Position numbers and translations under genes: made by a program
Assembly (NCBI GenBank): GCA_964498325.1
Contig: CAZCHF010000001.1
Location: 201,350-265,349 of the forward strand
Length of the DNA: 64,000 bases
Direction of reading: 5' to 3'
DNA from: QWPN01 sp964498325
GTDB taxonomy: Bacteria > Planctomycetota > Planctomycetia > Pirellulales > UBA1268
Notes under the pieces: model-generated
Databases searched by the model: none
Seen by the model: the letters and a program-made list of their open reading frames with translations, nothing else
What the model was told of the DNA's origin: nothing
Shown here: one piece after another, positions 27,478 through 35,808 of the stretch
Numbering within the stretch: the first letter of the stretch is position 1
How the letters are laid out: each line of letters begins with the position of its first letter

Positions 27478-28083
27478 TCAGGCTTCCTCGCCGAGAATCT
27501 CCTCCGAAAGCAGGACCATTTCAGCGATCTCGCGGAGTTTGCGGTTCCGCTCGCGGGCGGATTTTTGGAGGCGCTTGAAGGCCTCCTGCTCGTCGAGGAC
27601 GAGTTTGCGCATGAGGATGCCCTTGGCCCGTTCGATGAGTTTGCGGTCTTCGAGCGCCTGCCGCAGATCGGTCGCTTCCCGTTCGAGCGAGCGGAACTGC
27701 TCGAACCGCCGCATGGAAAGCGCGATCGCGGTTTCGAGGTCGGCCTGCTTCACCGGCTTTACCAGATACGCAAGCACATGGTTCATTTCGGCCCGCTCGA
27801 TGAGATCCGAATCGGAAAACGCCGAGACGAGAATCACCGGCACGGCCAGCTTCTCGAAGATCTGGACGGCTGCCTGAATGCCGTCGATCGCTCCCGGCGC
27901 GTCCCCCATCCGGATGTCGGTGATGACAAGCTCGGGCCGGACAGCCTCACAGGCGTCGACGAGCTGCTGGCCGTCCTCGGCAACAACGACCACCTCATGG
28001 CCGAGAACCGGCAGGATCCGCGCGAAGTAATCACGCATGTCGGGCTCGTCATCCGCGACAGCGATTCGCAGCGGTTTGGTCAT
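27478..28083 (-). CDS. Response regulator with ANTAR RNA-binding output domain
   Basis: 201 residues from ATG 28083, directly after the upstream kinase stop. The receiver domain has the acidic pocket ADDEPD, phospho-Asp in VITDIRMG, and the conserved Lys in LVKPVK. A helical linker (RRFEQFRSLEREATDL) leads to an ANTAR domain with LRQALEDRKLIERAKGILM and EAFKRLQKSARERNRKL. ANTAR regulators bind two-hairpin RNA sites and prevent transcription termination (AmiR/NasT type). As the last gene of the four-gene operon it is the likely output. Its RNA target is not identifiable here. Confidence 0.93.
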   Translation of the reverse strand: MTKPLRIAVADDEPDMRDYFARILPVLGHEVVVVAEDGQQLVDACEAVRPELVITDIRMGDAPGAIDGIQAAVQIFEKLAVPVILVSAFSDSDLIERAEMNHVLAYLVKPVKQADLETAIALSMRRFEQFRSLEREATDLRQALEDRKLIERAKGILMRKLVLDEQEAFKRLQKSARERNRKLREIAEMVLLSEEILGEEA

Positions 28084-28085
28084 GG

Positions 28086-29186
28086 TCAGTTTCCTTCGGG
28101 CCACGGGAGGGTAATGACAATCTCACAGCCCGGAGGGCCAGACTCGCCCACCGCGAGCGTCCCGTCGTGGGCAGTGACGATCCGTTCGGCAATTGACAGC
28201 CCCAGGCCGGTGCCACGGGTGCGGGTGGTGAAGAACGGTTCGAGGATACGAGAGCGTACCTCGGGGGCAAGCCCGGGGCCATTGTCGCGCACGGTCAAGC
28301 GCACCCAACTGCGGCCGGCATGTTCGATCCGCTGGCAATTGATGTCGATCACCACCGGATCTGGACAGGCCGCCAGCGCATTCTCAAAGAGGTTCCGAAA
28401 CACCTGGACCATCCGGTAGCGGTCGAGCCTTGCAGAGGCAACGCACGCGACCGGTTCGCGCAGCGAGACATCGCGACCGGAACGCTCAGCAACGAGCATC
28501 TCCCAGGCTTCCTGCCAGATCACATCCAGGCCCGTCGGCTTCCGCTCGAGCTTGATCGGGGCGGCATAGATCCGGACCTCGTCGAAGAGGCGATGGAGCT
28601 CGTCTTGGGCTGCTTGGATTCTCCGGAGGAGGTCGGCTGCGGAGGGCTGGCCGTCGAGTTCGAGGGCGAGCATCTCGAGACAGGCTTGGCTTCGCTGAAG
28701 GGCGTTTCGGCTCTCGTGGGCCAGGCCCGTGACCATCTGGCCGATGGCTGCGAGCCGTTCGACCCGAAGCGCCCGCTCTCGTGCCTCGCGCTTGTCGGCT
28801 TCCAGGCGGTGGCGTTCTCGAAACTTCGCCAGCACGTTGCGGAGCTGTTCGGGGCTGACCGGCTTCAAGAGATAATCGTCTGCCCGTTCGCGAAGCGCCC
28901 CGATCACCCCATCGAGATCGGCATAGCCCGTCACCACGGCGAAGGATGCATCCGGGGCGAGAAGCTTGAGGCGCGGCAGTGCCTCATCGGCCGTGCCATC
29001 GGGCAACTGCCGGTCGAGGAGAATCGCTTCGACCGCATGTCGCTCCAGATGTTCCGCGGCCGCGGCGATCGATCCAACCGACGCGGCCTCGAGCCCGTCG
29101 AGCCCGAGGATGTCGCAGAGGTTCGCGCGGGTGTCTGCGTCGTCGTCAATGACGAGCACCCGCCACCCATCCGCCGCGGCCATCAT
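28086..29186 (-). CDS. Receiver-histidine kinase hybrid
   Basis: 366 residues from the ATGATG that overlaps the upstream stop (ATG 29186 or 29183). The N-terminal receiver has VIDDDADTR, phospho-Asp in AILLDRQLP and LLKPVS. A coiled linker (RERHRLEADKREARERAL) is followed by the phosphoacceptor region GLAHESRNALQRSQ, N box NLFENALAA, G1 box RDNGPGLAPE and G2 box GTGLGLSIAER. Receiver-first kinases are normally switched by phosphorylation of the receiver, so this protein probably takes phosphate from the upstream components and then phosphorylates the ANTAR regulator. Confidence 0.92.
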   Translation of the reverse strand: MMAAADGWRVLVIDDDADTRANLCDILGLDGLEAASVGSIAAAAEHLERHAVEAILLDRQLPDGTADEALPRLKLLAPDASFAVVTGYADLDGVIGALRERADDYLLKPVSPEQLRNVLAKFRERHRLEADKREARERALRVERLAAIGQMVTGLAHESRNALQRSQACLEMLALELDGQPSAADLLRRIQAAQDELHRLFDEVRIYAAPIKLERKPTGLDVIWQEAWEMLVAERSGRDVSLREPVACVASARLDRYRMVQVFRNLFENALAACPDPVVIDINCQRIEHAGRSWVRLTVRDNGPGLAPEVRSRILEPFFTTRTRGTGLGLSIAERIVTAHDGTLAVGESGPPGCEIVITLPWPEGN

Positions 29187-29929
29187 GGCTGGCTCGTCTG
29201 CGAATCGGTGAGTGAGCCACGGATCCGTTCGATGAGCTCCCGCGTCTCGAAGGGTTTGAGGCACACGGTCGCTCCGACAGCCTCGGCCTCGCCCATGCGG
29301 GCCGCCATCTCGTCGTGGTGGGCGGTGATCAGGATCGTGCGGGATCGTGGGTGATGGTGGCGGATACGGTTCAAGAGTGACATCCCGTCCTCGTCAGCCA
29401 GTCTCAAGTCGACGAGAAACACCTGGGGCACCGGTCCGGTGATCTGCCGTTCGAGGTCGGAGGCTGAATGCGTGACACCGCAGCGAAAACCCGCCTGCAC
29501 GAGGACGTCTTCGAGCGAGTGGCAGAGGTCACGATCGTCGTCGACCACGAGCACGAGCGGCTGTTCGAGAACCGCCTCGATGAGGCCCATGAGGAGCCGG
29601 GCATCGACCGGTTTCGTGAGCACGCGGTAGGCACCCGCCGACGCGGCCGCCGCCGTGGCCTCAGGATCGGCATACGCCGTCACGATCAGCCGCACGGTGC
29701 CGGTCCACCGTTCCCGGATCCTGCGGCACAGCTCGATCCCGTCGAGCCCCGGCATCCGCAGGTCGAGCAGGGCGACGTCGTACGGCCGCTCCTCCACCAT
29801 GGCCAGGGCCGCAAGGGGATCGTCAGCAGTATCGACCGTGAACCCAAACTCACCGAGGATATCGCGGAGGTTCGCGCACGTATCCTGCTCATCATCGACG
29901 ATCAGGATTCGGGATTCGGATCGCTTCAT
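29183..29929 (-). CDS. Tandem double-receiver protein without output domain
   Basis: 248 residues: two complete receiver domains (about 1-122 and 124-245). Both keep the acidic pocket (VDDEQD; VVDDDRD), the phospho-Asp (LLDLRMPG; LVDLRLADED) and the switch Lys (LTKPVD; LKPFE). No DNA- or RNA-binding domain is present, so it is likely a phosphate shuttle or sink. Both ends overlap neighbours (ATGA at 29926-29929; stop overlapping the next ATG), which indicates tight translational coupling. Confidence 0.92.
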   Translation of the reverse strand: MKRSESRILIVDDEQDTCANLRDILGEFGFTVDTADDPLAALAMVEERPYDVALLDLRMPGLDGIELCRRIRERWTGTVRLIVTAYADPEATAAAASAGAYRVLTKPVDARLLMGLIEAVLEQPLVLVVDDDRDLCHSLEDVLVQAGFRCGVTHSASDLERQITGPVPQVFLVDLRLADEDGMSLLNRIRHHHPRSRTILITAHHDEMAARMGEAEAVGATVCLKPFETRELIERIRGSLTDSQTSQP

Positions 29930-31083
29930 TCAACCACTCCCGGGAGCGAAATCATCAGCCGAGCTCCCGAACCGTCATGCCGCTCGGCACGAATCTCCCC
30001 GCCATGATTTTCCACGATCGCCCGGCACATCGCCAACCCCAACCCCATGCCGCGTGTCTTCGTCGTATAGAACGGTTCGAAGACCCGGTGCAAAAACTCA
30101 TGGTCAATCCCGGGCCCGTCGTCGGCCACGGTCAGTTCCACACGGCCCTCGTGGGCGACGGCCTCCACGACCAGCCGGCCGCCGCCACGCATCGCCTCGA
30201 CTGCATTGCCGACGAGGTTGCCCAGCACGATCGCCAACTGACGGGCATCGCCACGGACGGCGGGACAGGACTCGACCCCCTTGAGTTCGACTGCCATGCC
30301 GGGAGGAAGCTCGCGAGCCGCCAAGACATCGGCGACGAGCTGCGCCACGGGCACCGCGTCGCTCGCGGGCAGTTCGAGCTTGGCAAAGTCCGAGAGCCCC
30401 GTGATGACTTCCCCGGCGACGATCGCCTGCCTCCCGATCCGCTCGAGATGTTCCGTGAGCTTCGCGGGGGTGAGGTCGCGGGCGTTCTGGAGATAGAAGA
30501 CCGATGTGCGGATCACGTTGAGCGGATTGCGCAACTCGTGGGCGATGCCGGCTGCCATCTGGCCGATGGACGCGAGCCGCTGCCCGCGCTTCAACCGCTG
30601 CACATGTTCGTACTGATAGGCATCGCCCATGAGCGCCAGGTCGATGTCGAGCAGGCGATTGAGCGTGGCAAGCAGGTCCGGAAACCGTGACGCAGTAGCG
30701 TCGGCTGCGATGACCCGCACGAGTTCGCTCCGCATCCGTCCGAGGGCGACGGTCGTGTATTCCTGACCGAGCCCAATCTGCACGTGTCGCAAGCCGACCT
30801 TCCAGCGGCGAGTCACATACGCCGTGTCATACTCGCCAGAGAAGAGCTCCTCGAGCCAGAGCGTGAGCGTTCGCGTGAGGCGCGCCACCTGCTCCGCGCC
30901 TCCCGTGAACACCCGGCGGGTGGCATCATGCCGTGTGACCTCGGCATAGAAATCGTCGACGAGCCGTGGCACGTGCGGCTTCACCACCGGCGCCAGCTCG
31001 CGGACATTCCCGACATCAGCCTCGGTCCAGCCGATGTACTGCCGGAGATCGTGGTACCGCGCGAGGATTTTCTCTTCGTCCAT
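29926..31083 (-). CDS. Globin-coupled sensor histidine kinase
   Basis: 385 residues from ATG 31083. Residues 1-160 look like a protoglobin/globin-coupled sensor domain: a leading Trp19, DDFYAEV (candidate distal Tyr46), and RRWKVGLRHVQIGLGQEYT with His100 as probable proximal heme ligand. The kinase part follows: phosphoacceptor in AGIAHELRNPLNVIR (His182), N box NLVGNAVEAM, G1 ADDGPGIDHE, and G2 GMGLGLAMCR. No membrane helix is present, so sensing is cytoplasmic. Globin sensors of this kind bind O2, CO or NO. It heads the four-gene operon. Confidence 0.9.
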   Translation of the reverse strand: MDEEKILARYHDLRQYIGWTEADVGNVRELAPVVKPHVPRLVDDFYAEVTRHDATRRVFTGGAEQVARLTRTLTLWLEELFSGEYDTAYVTRRWKVGLRHVQIGLGQEYTTVALGRMRSELVRVIAADATASRFPDLLATLNRLLDIDLALMGDAYQYEHVQRLKRGQRLASIGQMAAGIAHELRNPLNVIRTSVFYLQNARDLTPAKLTEHLERIGRQAIVAGEVITGLSDFAKLELPASDAVPVAQLVADVLAARELPPGMAVELKGVESCPAVRGDARQLAIVLGNLVGNAVEAMRGGGRLVVEAVAHEGRVELTVADDGPGIDHEFLHRVFEPFYTTKTRGMGLGLAMCRAIVENHGGEIRAERHDGSGARLMISLPGVVE

Positions 31084-31227
31084 CGACACCACCCAATCCG
31101 AGTCAGGTCAGGGAAGCAAGGCAATATACAGAAGAGCCGCGACCGCCCATCTTGCCGCGCTGTCGTTGCATGCACTGCCATGACAGCACGAGCGGTTACT
31201 CCTCCCGGATTCACGCGGTTTTTCCGC

Positions 31228-31255
31228 TTGACCTTTTTTTCGGAATGCGAAGAAT
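31228..31255 (+). promoter_or_regulatory. Candidate sigma-70-like promoter for csrA
   Basis: TTGACC, a 16-base spacer containing T7, then AAGAAT. It lies about 125 bp before the csrA start and within the 297-bp divergent region between the globin kinase and csrA. Weak match at the -10 element. Confidence 0.25.
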
Positions 31256-31380
31256 CCCGAGTCGCTGCTCATGGCTGGCAGCTTCTCCCGGGCAATGGCT
31301 GCCCGACGCATCCGAGTCGTTCGCATCGAGCGGGCGACACCGACGGATGTGTGGGTTTCAAAGACTTGGAGGGCGAGGCC

Positions 31381-31581
31381 ATGTTGGTACTGAGCAGGCG
31401 AGTTGGAGAGCGGGTCGAGATTGGAGGAGGCGTGACCGTCGTCGTGACGGCGGTCCGCGGCGAGCAGGTCCAATTGGGCTTCGAGTGCCCGCGTGACGTT
31501 CCGATCCGACGGCCCGAGGCCAAGCAGAAGCTCGAAGCTCCTGCACGGCGAGCTGCCAAGCAACTCGTCTCATCCGCCTGA
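31381..31581 (+). CDS. csrA: Carbon storage regulator CsrA
   Basis: 66 residues from ATG 31381 with GGAGGG about 8 nt upstream; the reading frame is open further upstream but CsrA begins here. MLVLSRRVGE, the beta strands VTVVVTAVRGEQVQLGF and VPIRRPE are conserved. Arg44, essential for RNA binding in E. coli CsrA, is kept; His43 is replaced by Arg and Glu45 by Pro. The C-terminal tail is basic (APARRAAKQ). It would bind GGA motifs in mRNA leaders and repress or activate translation. It is divergent from the globin-kinase operon. Confidence 0.93.
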   Translation: MLVLSRRVGERVEIGGGVTVVVTAVRGEQVQLGFECPRDVPIRRPEAKQKLEAPARRAAKQLVSSA

Positions 31582-31689
31582 ATTGCCCATGTTTTTTCGG
31601 GCGCTGGCGACCGAACCGTCCCCGGGGCCCATTCGTATCAGTCATCGTTCTCAACCATCACCAGTTCGAAAACCACGGAGGGTTTCATC

Positions 31690-31830
31690 ATGGATCCGCC
31701 CTTCAACGAGTACCTCGCCGCCGTCGCCGGAATGCATGACATCTACGGCGAACTGCCATGCGACTCAGGCACCGAGTTTCACGCGACTGCCGAGGAGTCG
31801 GCCGACGAGACGGTTGCCGTGGCGTGCTGA
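31690..31830 (+). CDS. Short acidic hypothetical protein
   Basis: A 46-residue ORF with GGAGGG 7 nt before its ATG. It starts MDPPFNEYLAAVAGMHDIYG, continues through ELPCDSGTEFHATAEESADE and ends TVAVAC. Net negative, no membrane helix, two Cys. It lies 108 bp downstream of csrA and 6 bp from the convergent lysS stop. The strong ribosome site is the main evidence that it is translated. I recognise no family. Confidence 0.55.
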   Translation: MDPPFNEYLAAVAGMHDIYGELPCDSGTEFHATAEESADETVAVAC

Positions 31831-31836
31831 GAAGAG

Positions 31837-33339
31837 TCACTCCGCGCGGGCGCGAAGGAGCGGAAACAGGATCACGTCGCGGATGCTCGCGGCTTCGGTG
31901 AGCAGCATCACGAGCCGATCGATCCCGATCCCGAGGCCTCCCGCCGGCGGCATGCCGTAGCGAAGTGCTCGAATGAAGTCGGTGTCCATGCGGGCCATCG
32001 ACTCGTCGGCAGGCAATCCCGCAAGCTGCGTCTTGAAGAGCTCTTCTTGGAGGTCGGGGTCGTTGAGTTCGGTGTAGGCGTTCGCCAGTTCGATACCGGC
32101 CACGTACAGTTCGAACCGTTCGGCGATTTTCGGATCGCTCGCCTTCCGCTTCGTGAGCGGGCAGACGGCGGCCGGATAGTCGATGACGAAGACCGGCCCC
32201 GAGAGTGTCTCCTCGACCGTGGCCTCGAAAAGGTCGCTCTTGATCACGTCGGGATGCCGGCCGGCGGTGTCGATCCCGGCAGCCGTCGCTGCCGCAGCCA
32301 CGCTCGCCGGGTCGGTCGGATCGCAGCCAGTCACCTCGCGGAGGAGATCGTCGTACTTCGCCCGACGGAACGGGGGCGTGAGATCGACAGTGTGCCCCAT
32401 CCATTCAAAGCGGGTCGGTGTGCCGGCCGCCTTCGCGGCTTCGAGAAAGATGGCCTCGGTGAGGTCCATCATCGTGGAGTAGTCGCCGTAGGCTTCGTAC
32501 GCCTCGAGCATCGTGAACTCGGGGTTGTGCCGCGGGCTCACGCCTTCATTGCGGTACACACGCCCAAGCTCAAAAACGCGTTCCATGCCACCCACGAGGA
32601 GCCGCTTGAGATGGAGCTCGAGCGCGATCCGCATGACCAGGGGCATGTCGAGCGCGTTGTGATGCGTCTTGAACGGGCGGGCCGCGGCACCACCGGCGCT
32701 CTCCTGGAGCGTGGGGCCTTCGACTTCGAGATAGCTTCGCTGGGCAAGCACCCGCCGCACGGCTTCGATGATCCGACTCCGCTTCACGAAGCGATCCCGC
32801 ACGCCGTCGGTGTGGATCAAGTCGACGTACCGCCACCGCTGGCGCAGTTCGGGATCGACGAGCCCGTGAAACTTGTCGGGGGGCGTTTCAATGCTCTTGG
32901 TGAGGAACGTGACCGCCGAAGCAAAGACCGTCATCTCACCGGTCTTCGACCAGCCGAGGCGACCGTCAATCCCGACAATGTCGCCGAGATCGAGGCATTG
33001 GACGACCTGCCACATCTCGGGCCCGACCTGCTTCTTGCCGAGCATAATTTGGATCCGACCAGTGCGATCGGCAAGCGACAAAAAGACGAGGCTCCCGGCG
33101 CTCCGCTGGAGCATGATTCGGCCGGCCACACGGACGCTCGGCCCGGCATCGTCTTCCTTGGCGATTGTGTCGCCAACGCCCCGCACGGTGTCGATCGGTT
33201 GGGCGCCGTCAAACCGGCTGCCCCACGGATCGATACCGAGTGCCATGAGCTTGGCGAGCTTGTCGCGGCGTGCCTTCTCGAGCTGGGCGGCGGTGGCGGA
33301 TGGTGCAGGAGCGGTTTCGGAGGGCGTGTTCTCGGACAT
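31837..33339 (-). CDS. lysS: Lysyl-tRNA synthetase, class II
   Basis: 500 residues, the usual LysS length. An N-terminal OB-fold anticodon-binding domain (GRIMLQRSAGSLVFLSLADR) precedes the class II catalytic core. Motif 2 is FELGRVYRNEGVSPRHNPEF and motif 3 contains GLGIGIDRLVMLLT with the terminal SIRDVILFP. The Ala/Pro-rich leader of about 20 residues is unremarkable. It charges tRNA-Lys in the cytoplasm. It is divergent from the MoaB/Mog gene with 75 bp between starts. Confidence 0.96.
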   Translation of the reverse strand: MSENTPSETAPAPSATAAQLEKARRDKLAKLMALGIDPWGSRFDGAQPIDTVRGVGDTIAKEDDAGPSVRVAGRIMLQRSAGSLVFLSLADRTGRIQIMLGKKQVGPEMWQVVQCLDLGDIVGIDGRLGWSKTGEMTVFASAVTFLTKSIETPPDKFHGLVDPELRQRWRYVDLIHTDGVRDRFVKRSRIIEAVRRVLAQRSYLEVEGPTLQESAGGAAARPFKTHHNALDMPLVMRIALELHLKRLLVGGMERVFELGRVYRNEGVSPRHNPEFTMLEAYEAYGDYSTMMDLTEAIFLEAAKAAGTPTRFEWMGHTVDLTPPFRRAKYDDLLREVTGCDPTDPASVAAAATAAGIDTAGRHPDVIKSDLFEATVEETLSGPVFVIDYPAAVCPLTKRKASDPKIAERFELYVAGIELANAYTELNDPDLQEELFKTQLAGLPADESMARMDTDFIRALRYGMPPAGGLGIGIDRLVMLLTEAASIRDVILFPLLRARAE

Positions 33340-33414
33340 GGGGCTCTTTCGTGGGTACAGTCAGCACACAGGAATCGGCATTGTCGATCCTTGCCCCGCT
33401 TTGGAGAAGACCCC

Positions 33415-33963
33415 ATGCCCCCTGTCGCACGCATCGGCATCCTCACGGTTTCCGACCGCGCGAGCCGCGGTGAATACGCTGATGAAGGCGGCCCCGCGAT
33501 CAACGAGTATCTCGGCGAGGTTCTCGCGAGCCCGTGGGAGCCCGTGGAAAGAATCGTGCCGGATGAAATCGACGCGATCATCGCGGCGATTCAGGACTTT
33601 GCATCAGACGGCTGCTGCCTTGTCGTGACGACCGGCGGCACCGGCCCCGCGCCCCGCGACGTCACTCCAGAGGCCACCGAGCGCGCGTGCACGAAGATGC
33701 TGCCCGGGTTCGGCGAGCTCATGCGGCAGGTGTCGCTCCAGTATGTGCCGACGGCGATCCTCTCTCGGCAGACGGCCGGGGTGTGCTATCGCACGCTTGT
33801 GGTCAATCTTCCCGGAAGACCCAAGAGCATCAGGGAATGTCTCGACGCGGTGTTCCCGGCGATTCCGTATTGCGTGGACCTTATTCACACAGGCGTCGCC
33901 GATCCGCCCAGGCTCGAAACGAAGCCAGAGCGGCTCGTGGCTTTCAGACCAAAGGGCTCGTGA
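33415..33963 (+). CDS. MoaB/Mog-family molybdenum cofactor protein
   Basis: 182 residues from ATG 33415 with GGAGA 8 nt upstream. ILTVSDRASRGEYADEGGP, the MPT-binding TTGGTGPAPRDVTPEAT, and NLPGRPKSIRECLDAVFPAI are the MoaB/Mog signatures. Mog adenylylates molybdopterin before metal insertion; MoaB proteins are close relatives and some lack this activity. The length and TPEAT motif favour Mog. No other moco gene lies nearby. Confidence 0.9.
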   Translation: MPPVARIGILTVSDRASRGEYADEGGPAINEYLGEVLASPWEPVERIVPDEIDAIIAAIQDFASDGCCLVVTTGGTGPAPRDVTPEATERACTKMLPGFGELMRQVSLQYVPTAILSRQTAGVCYRTLVVNLPGRPKSIRECLDAVFPAIPYCVDLIHTGVADPPRLETKPERLVAFRPKGS

Positions 33964-33978
33964 GTACCCGCTCCGCGA

Positions 33979-34015
33979 GGCTCGGGGCTGACCGCGTCAT
34001 GGAGCCGGCGTAGAA
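33979..34015 (+). repeat. Truncated left end of the interspersed repeat
   Basis: GGCTCGGGGCTGACC, GCGTCATGGAGCCGGCGTAG and A match the left end of the copy at 34121 and then diverge. It begins 16 bp after the stop of the plus-strand MoaB/Mog gene. The 105 bp that follow, up to the full copy, are GC-rich filler with no feature I can support. Confidence 0.7.
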
Positions 34016-34120
34016 GGTTGCTTTACGGCCGGCGGGCCATCCATGGCCCCGGCGGCCTTGGCGGCCCTCCGGCCGCCGCTCGCTCCTCCAGGCTCGCGTC
34101 CATGCTCAGCCGGTAACCGA

Positions 34121-34263
34121 GGCTCGGGGCTGACCTTGTCATGGAGCCGGCGTAGAAAACCGAGCGCAGCCAGGATGGCGAAGCGAGGGTTTCTCCGAGT
34201 GCAGCGGAGGGCATGGATGCCCGTAGCGAACGTCCGGCGACATGACACGGTCAGCCCCGAGCC
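34121..34263 (+). repeat. Interspersed repeat element, copy 3 (143 bp, 23-bp terminal inverted repeats)
   Basis: Left end GGCTCGGGGCTGACCTTGTC plus ATG (34121-34143) pairs with the right end at 34241-34263 with a single mismatch. The interior again has GGATGGCGAAGCGAGGGTTT, the GGGCATGGATGCCC hairpin and CGTCCGGCGACATGACACGG. The right end lies 7 bp after the stop of the minus-strand hemB gene. Confidence 0.87.
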
Positions 34264-34270
34264 GGCCCAT

Positions 34271-35293
34271 TCAGCGTAAGGCCCGGGCGATCGTCGGCGC
34301 GAAGTACGTGAGGATCGCATCGGCGCCAGCCCGCTTGATCACCAGCAGGCTTTCGAGAGCCGCCTTGTCGCCATCGAGCCAACCATTCGCCGCAGCGGCC
34401 TGAATCATCGCGTATTCACCGCTCACCTGATACGCGAACGTCGGCACGCCAAACGCGGCCTTCACACGGTGGATCACGTCGAGGGCCGTGCCGGCGGGTT
34501 TGACCATCACCATGTCGGCCCCTTCGGCGAGATCAAACGACACTTCGCGCAGGGCCTCGGCTGAGTTGGCCGGATCCATCTGATACGTCTTCTTGTCGGC
34601 AACCCCGAGGGCCGCGGCCATGCCGAGCGAGGCGGCGCTGCCGACCGCGTCACGAAACGGCCCGTAGAACGCCGAAGCATATTTCGCTGCGTAGGAAAGA
34701 ATGCAGACATCGCTTCGGCCTGCCGCATCAAGCGCTTTTCGGATGGCCCCCACACGGCCGTCCATCATGTCGGAGGGCGCCACCACATGGCAGCCTGCCT
34801 CGGCAAGTACCACCGCCTGCTGGCAGAGCACCGCGACGGTTTCGTCGTTGAGGATCTGACCGTCGACAAGCAACCCATCGTGCCCATGAGTGGTATATGG
34901 ATCGAGGGCGACGTCGCAGATGATGCCGACCTTGTCACCGAACTCGGCACGCACCGTGCGCACGGCTCGGCAGGCGAGGTTCTCAGGATCGAGAGCATGG
35001 GCACCGTCATCCGTCTTCAAGCTTTGCTCGATGACTGGAAAGAGTGCGATTGCTGGAATCCCAAGCTCGATGGCATCGGCTGCCGCCTTCACCACGCCAT
35101 CGACTGAAAGCCGTTCGACACCCGGCATGCTCGGTATCGGAAACGATGCCTCGTGGTCATGCACGAAGATCGGCCAGACGAGATCGGCCGGCGTGAGGAT
35201 GGTCTGGGCGACGGCGCGGCGGAGCCATGCATGCCGCCTCAGCCTGCGAAGCCGTGTCACTGGAAAGCTGCCCGGATGCGAGGGCTCGTTCAT
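34271..35293 (-). CDS. hemB: Delta-aminolevulinic acid dehydratase (porphobilinogen synthase)
   Basis: 340 residues, normal length. Active-site lysines are visible in SYAAKYASAFYGPFRDA and DMVMVKPAGTALD. The metal site reads DVALDPYTTHGHDG, with Asp where zinc enzymes have Cys, so this is the magnesium-type enzyme. It condenses two aminolevulinate molecules to porphobilinogen in heme and corrin synthesis. The start overlaps the queD stop by 4 bases (ATGA), so the two are co-translated. Repeat copy 3 follows its stop directly. Confidence 0.96.
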   Translation of the reverse strand: MNEPSHPGSFPVTRLRRLRRHAWLRRAVAQTILTPADLVWPIFVHDHEASFPIPSMPGVERLSVDGVVKAAADAIELGIPAIALFPVIEQSLKTDDGAHALDPENLACRAVRTVRAEFGDKVGIICDVALDPYTTHGHDGLLVDGQILNDETVAVLCQQAVVLAEAGCHVVAPSDMMDGRVGAIRKALDAAGRSDVCILSYAAKYASAFYGPFRDAVGSAASLGMAAALGVADKKTYQMDPANSAEALREVSFDLAEGADMVMVKPAGTALDVIHRVKAAFGVPTFAYQVSGEYAMIQAAAANGWLDGDKAALESLLVIKRAGADAILTYFAPTIARALR

Positions 35294-35808
35294 GTTCGGT
35301 CATCCCTGGTGATGGCGGCGCCGAGCGGCAGGAGCGGCGCGTGGTCGGCTCCCGTGCGGGTCGCGATGGCACAAGACTCGTCGCTTTCCCAGACGGCGAC
35401 CCGGCGGGCCACCACGCCGAGATCAGCGAGCACATGCGGCGCCACGACCTCGACCAAGTAGCGGGCCATGTTTTCAGCCGTGGGATTCCAAGGCAACAAA
35501 AAATACTTGGTCGGACTGGCGAGCGTCACGGCATCCAGGGCCGTCGTGTCTTCGACCCACAGGATGAACGCGTGGTCCCAGTGGTCGTCGAGCCAGCCCA
35601 ACAGGCGGCGCTTGATGAGGGCGAAGTCGACGACCCGCCCGACAGAATCGACCTCGGCGCCCCCCGCAACCGCTTCGACCTCGACTTCCACCCGGTAATT
35701 GTGGCCGTGGAGGTAGGCACACCGTCCCTCATGGCCGAGGAGCCGGTGCCCCGCGCAAAACCGCAGGCTGCGGACGAGTGACAGGCTGGTGGCGGAGGGC
35801 TCGGGCAT
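35290..35808 (-). CDS. queD: 6-carboxytetrahydropterin synthase QueD / PTPS family
   Basis: 172 residues. Zinc ligands are seen in FCAGHRL and YLHGHNY; the catalytic Cys is four residues before the HGH His (CAYLHGH), the QueD spacing. Late catalytic residues lie in DHAFIL and WESDESC. QueD converts dihydroneopterin triphosphate to carboxytetrahydropterin for queuosine. At 172 residues it is longer than E. coli QueD (about 120), with an insert around ASPTKYFLLPWNP. It heads a two-gene operon with hemB. Confidence 0.85.
   Translation of the reverse strand: MPEPSATSLSLVRSLRFCAGHRLLGHEGRCAYLHGHNYRVEVEVEAVAGGAEVDSVGRVVDFALIKRRLLGWLDDHWDHAFILWVEDTTALDAVTLASPTKYFLLPWNPTAENMARYLVEVVAPHVLADLGVVARRVAVWESDESCAIATRTGADHAPLLPLGAAITRDDRT

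Noticed and set aside
25763..27877. 704-codon plus-strand ORF across the permease gene
   Set aside because: Asp/Arg/His-rich, no hydrophobic segments or domains; the minus-strand LolC/E-type permease explains the region.
22376..34263. Repeat copies as insertion sequences
   Set aside because: The elements have terminal inverted repeats but are only 133-143 bp, carry no transposase ORF, and I saw no flanking direct repeats.
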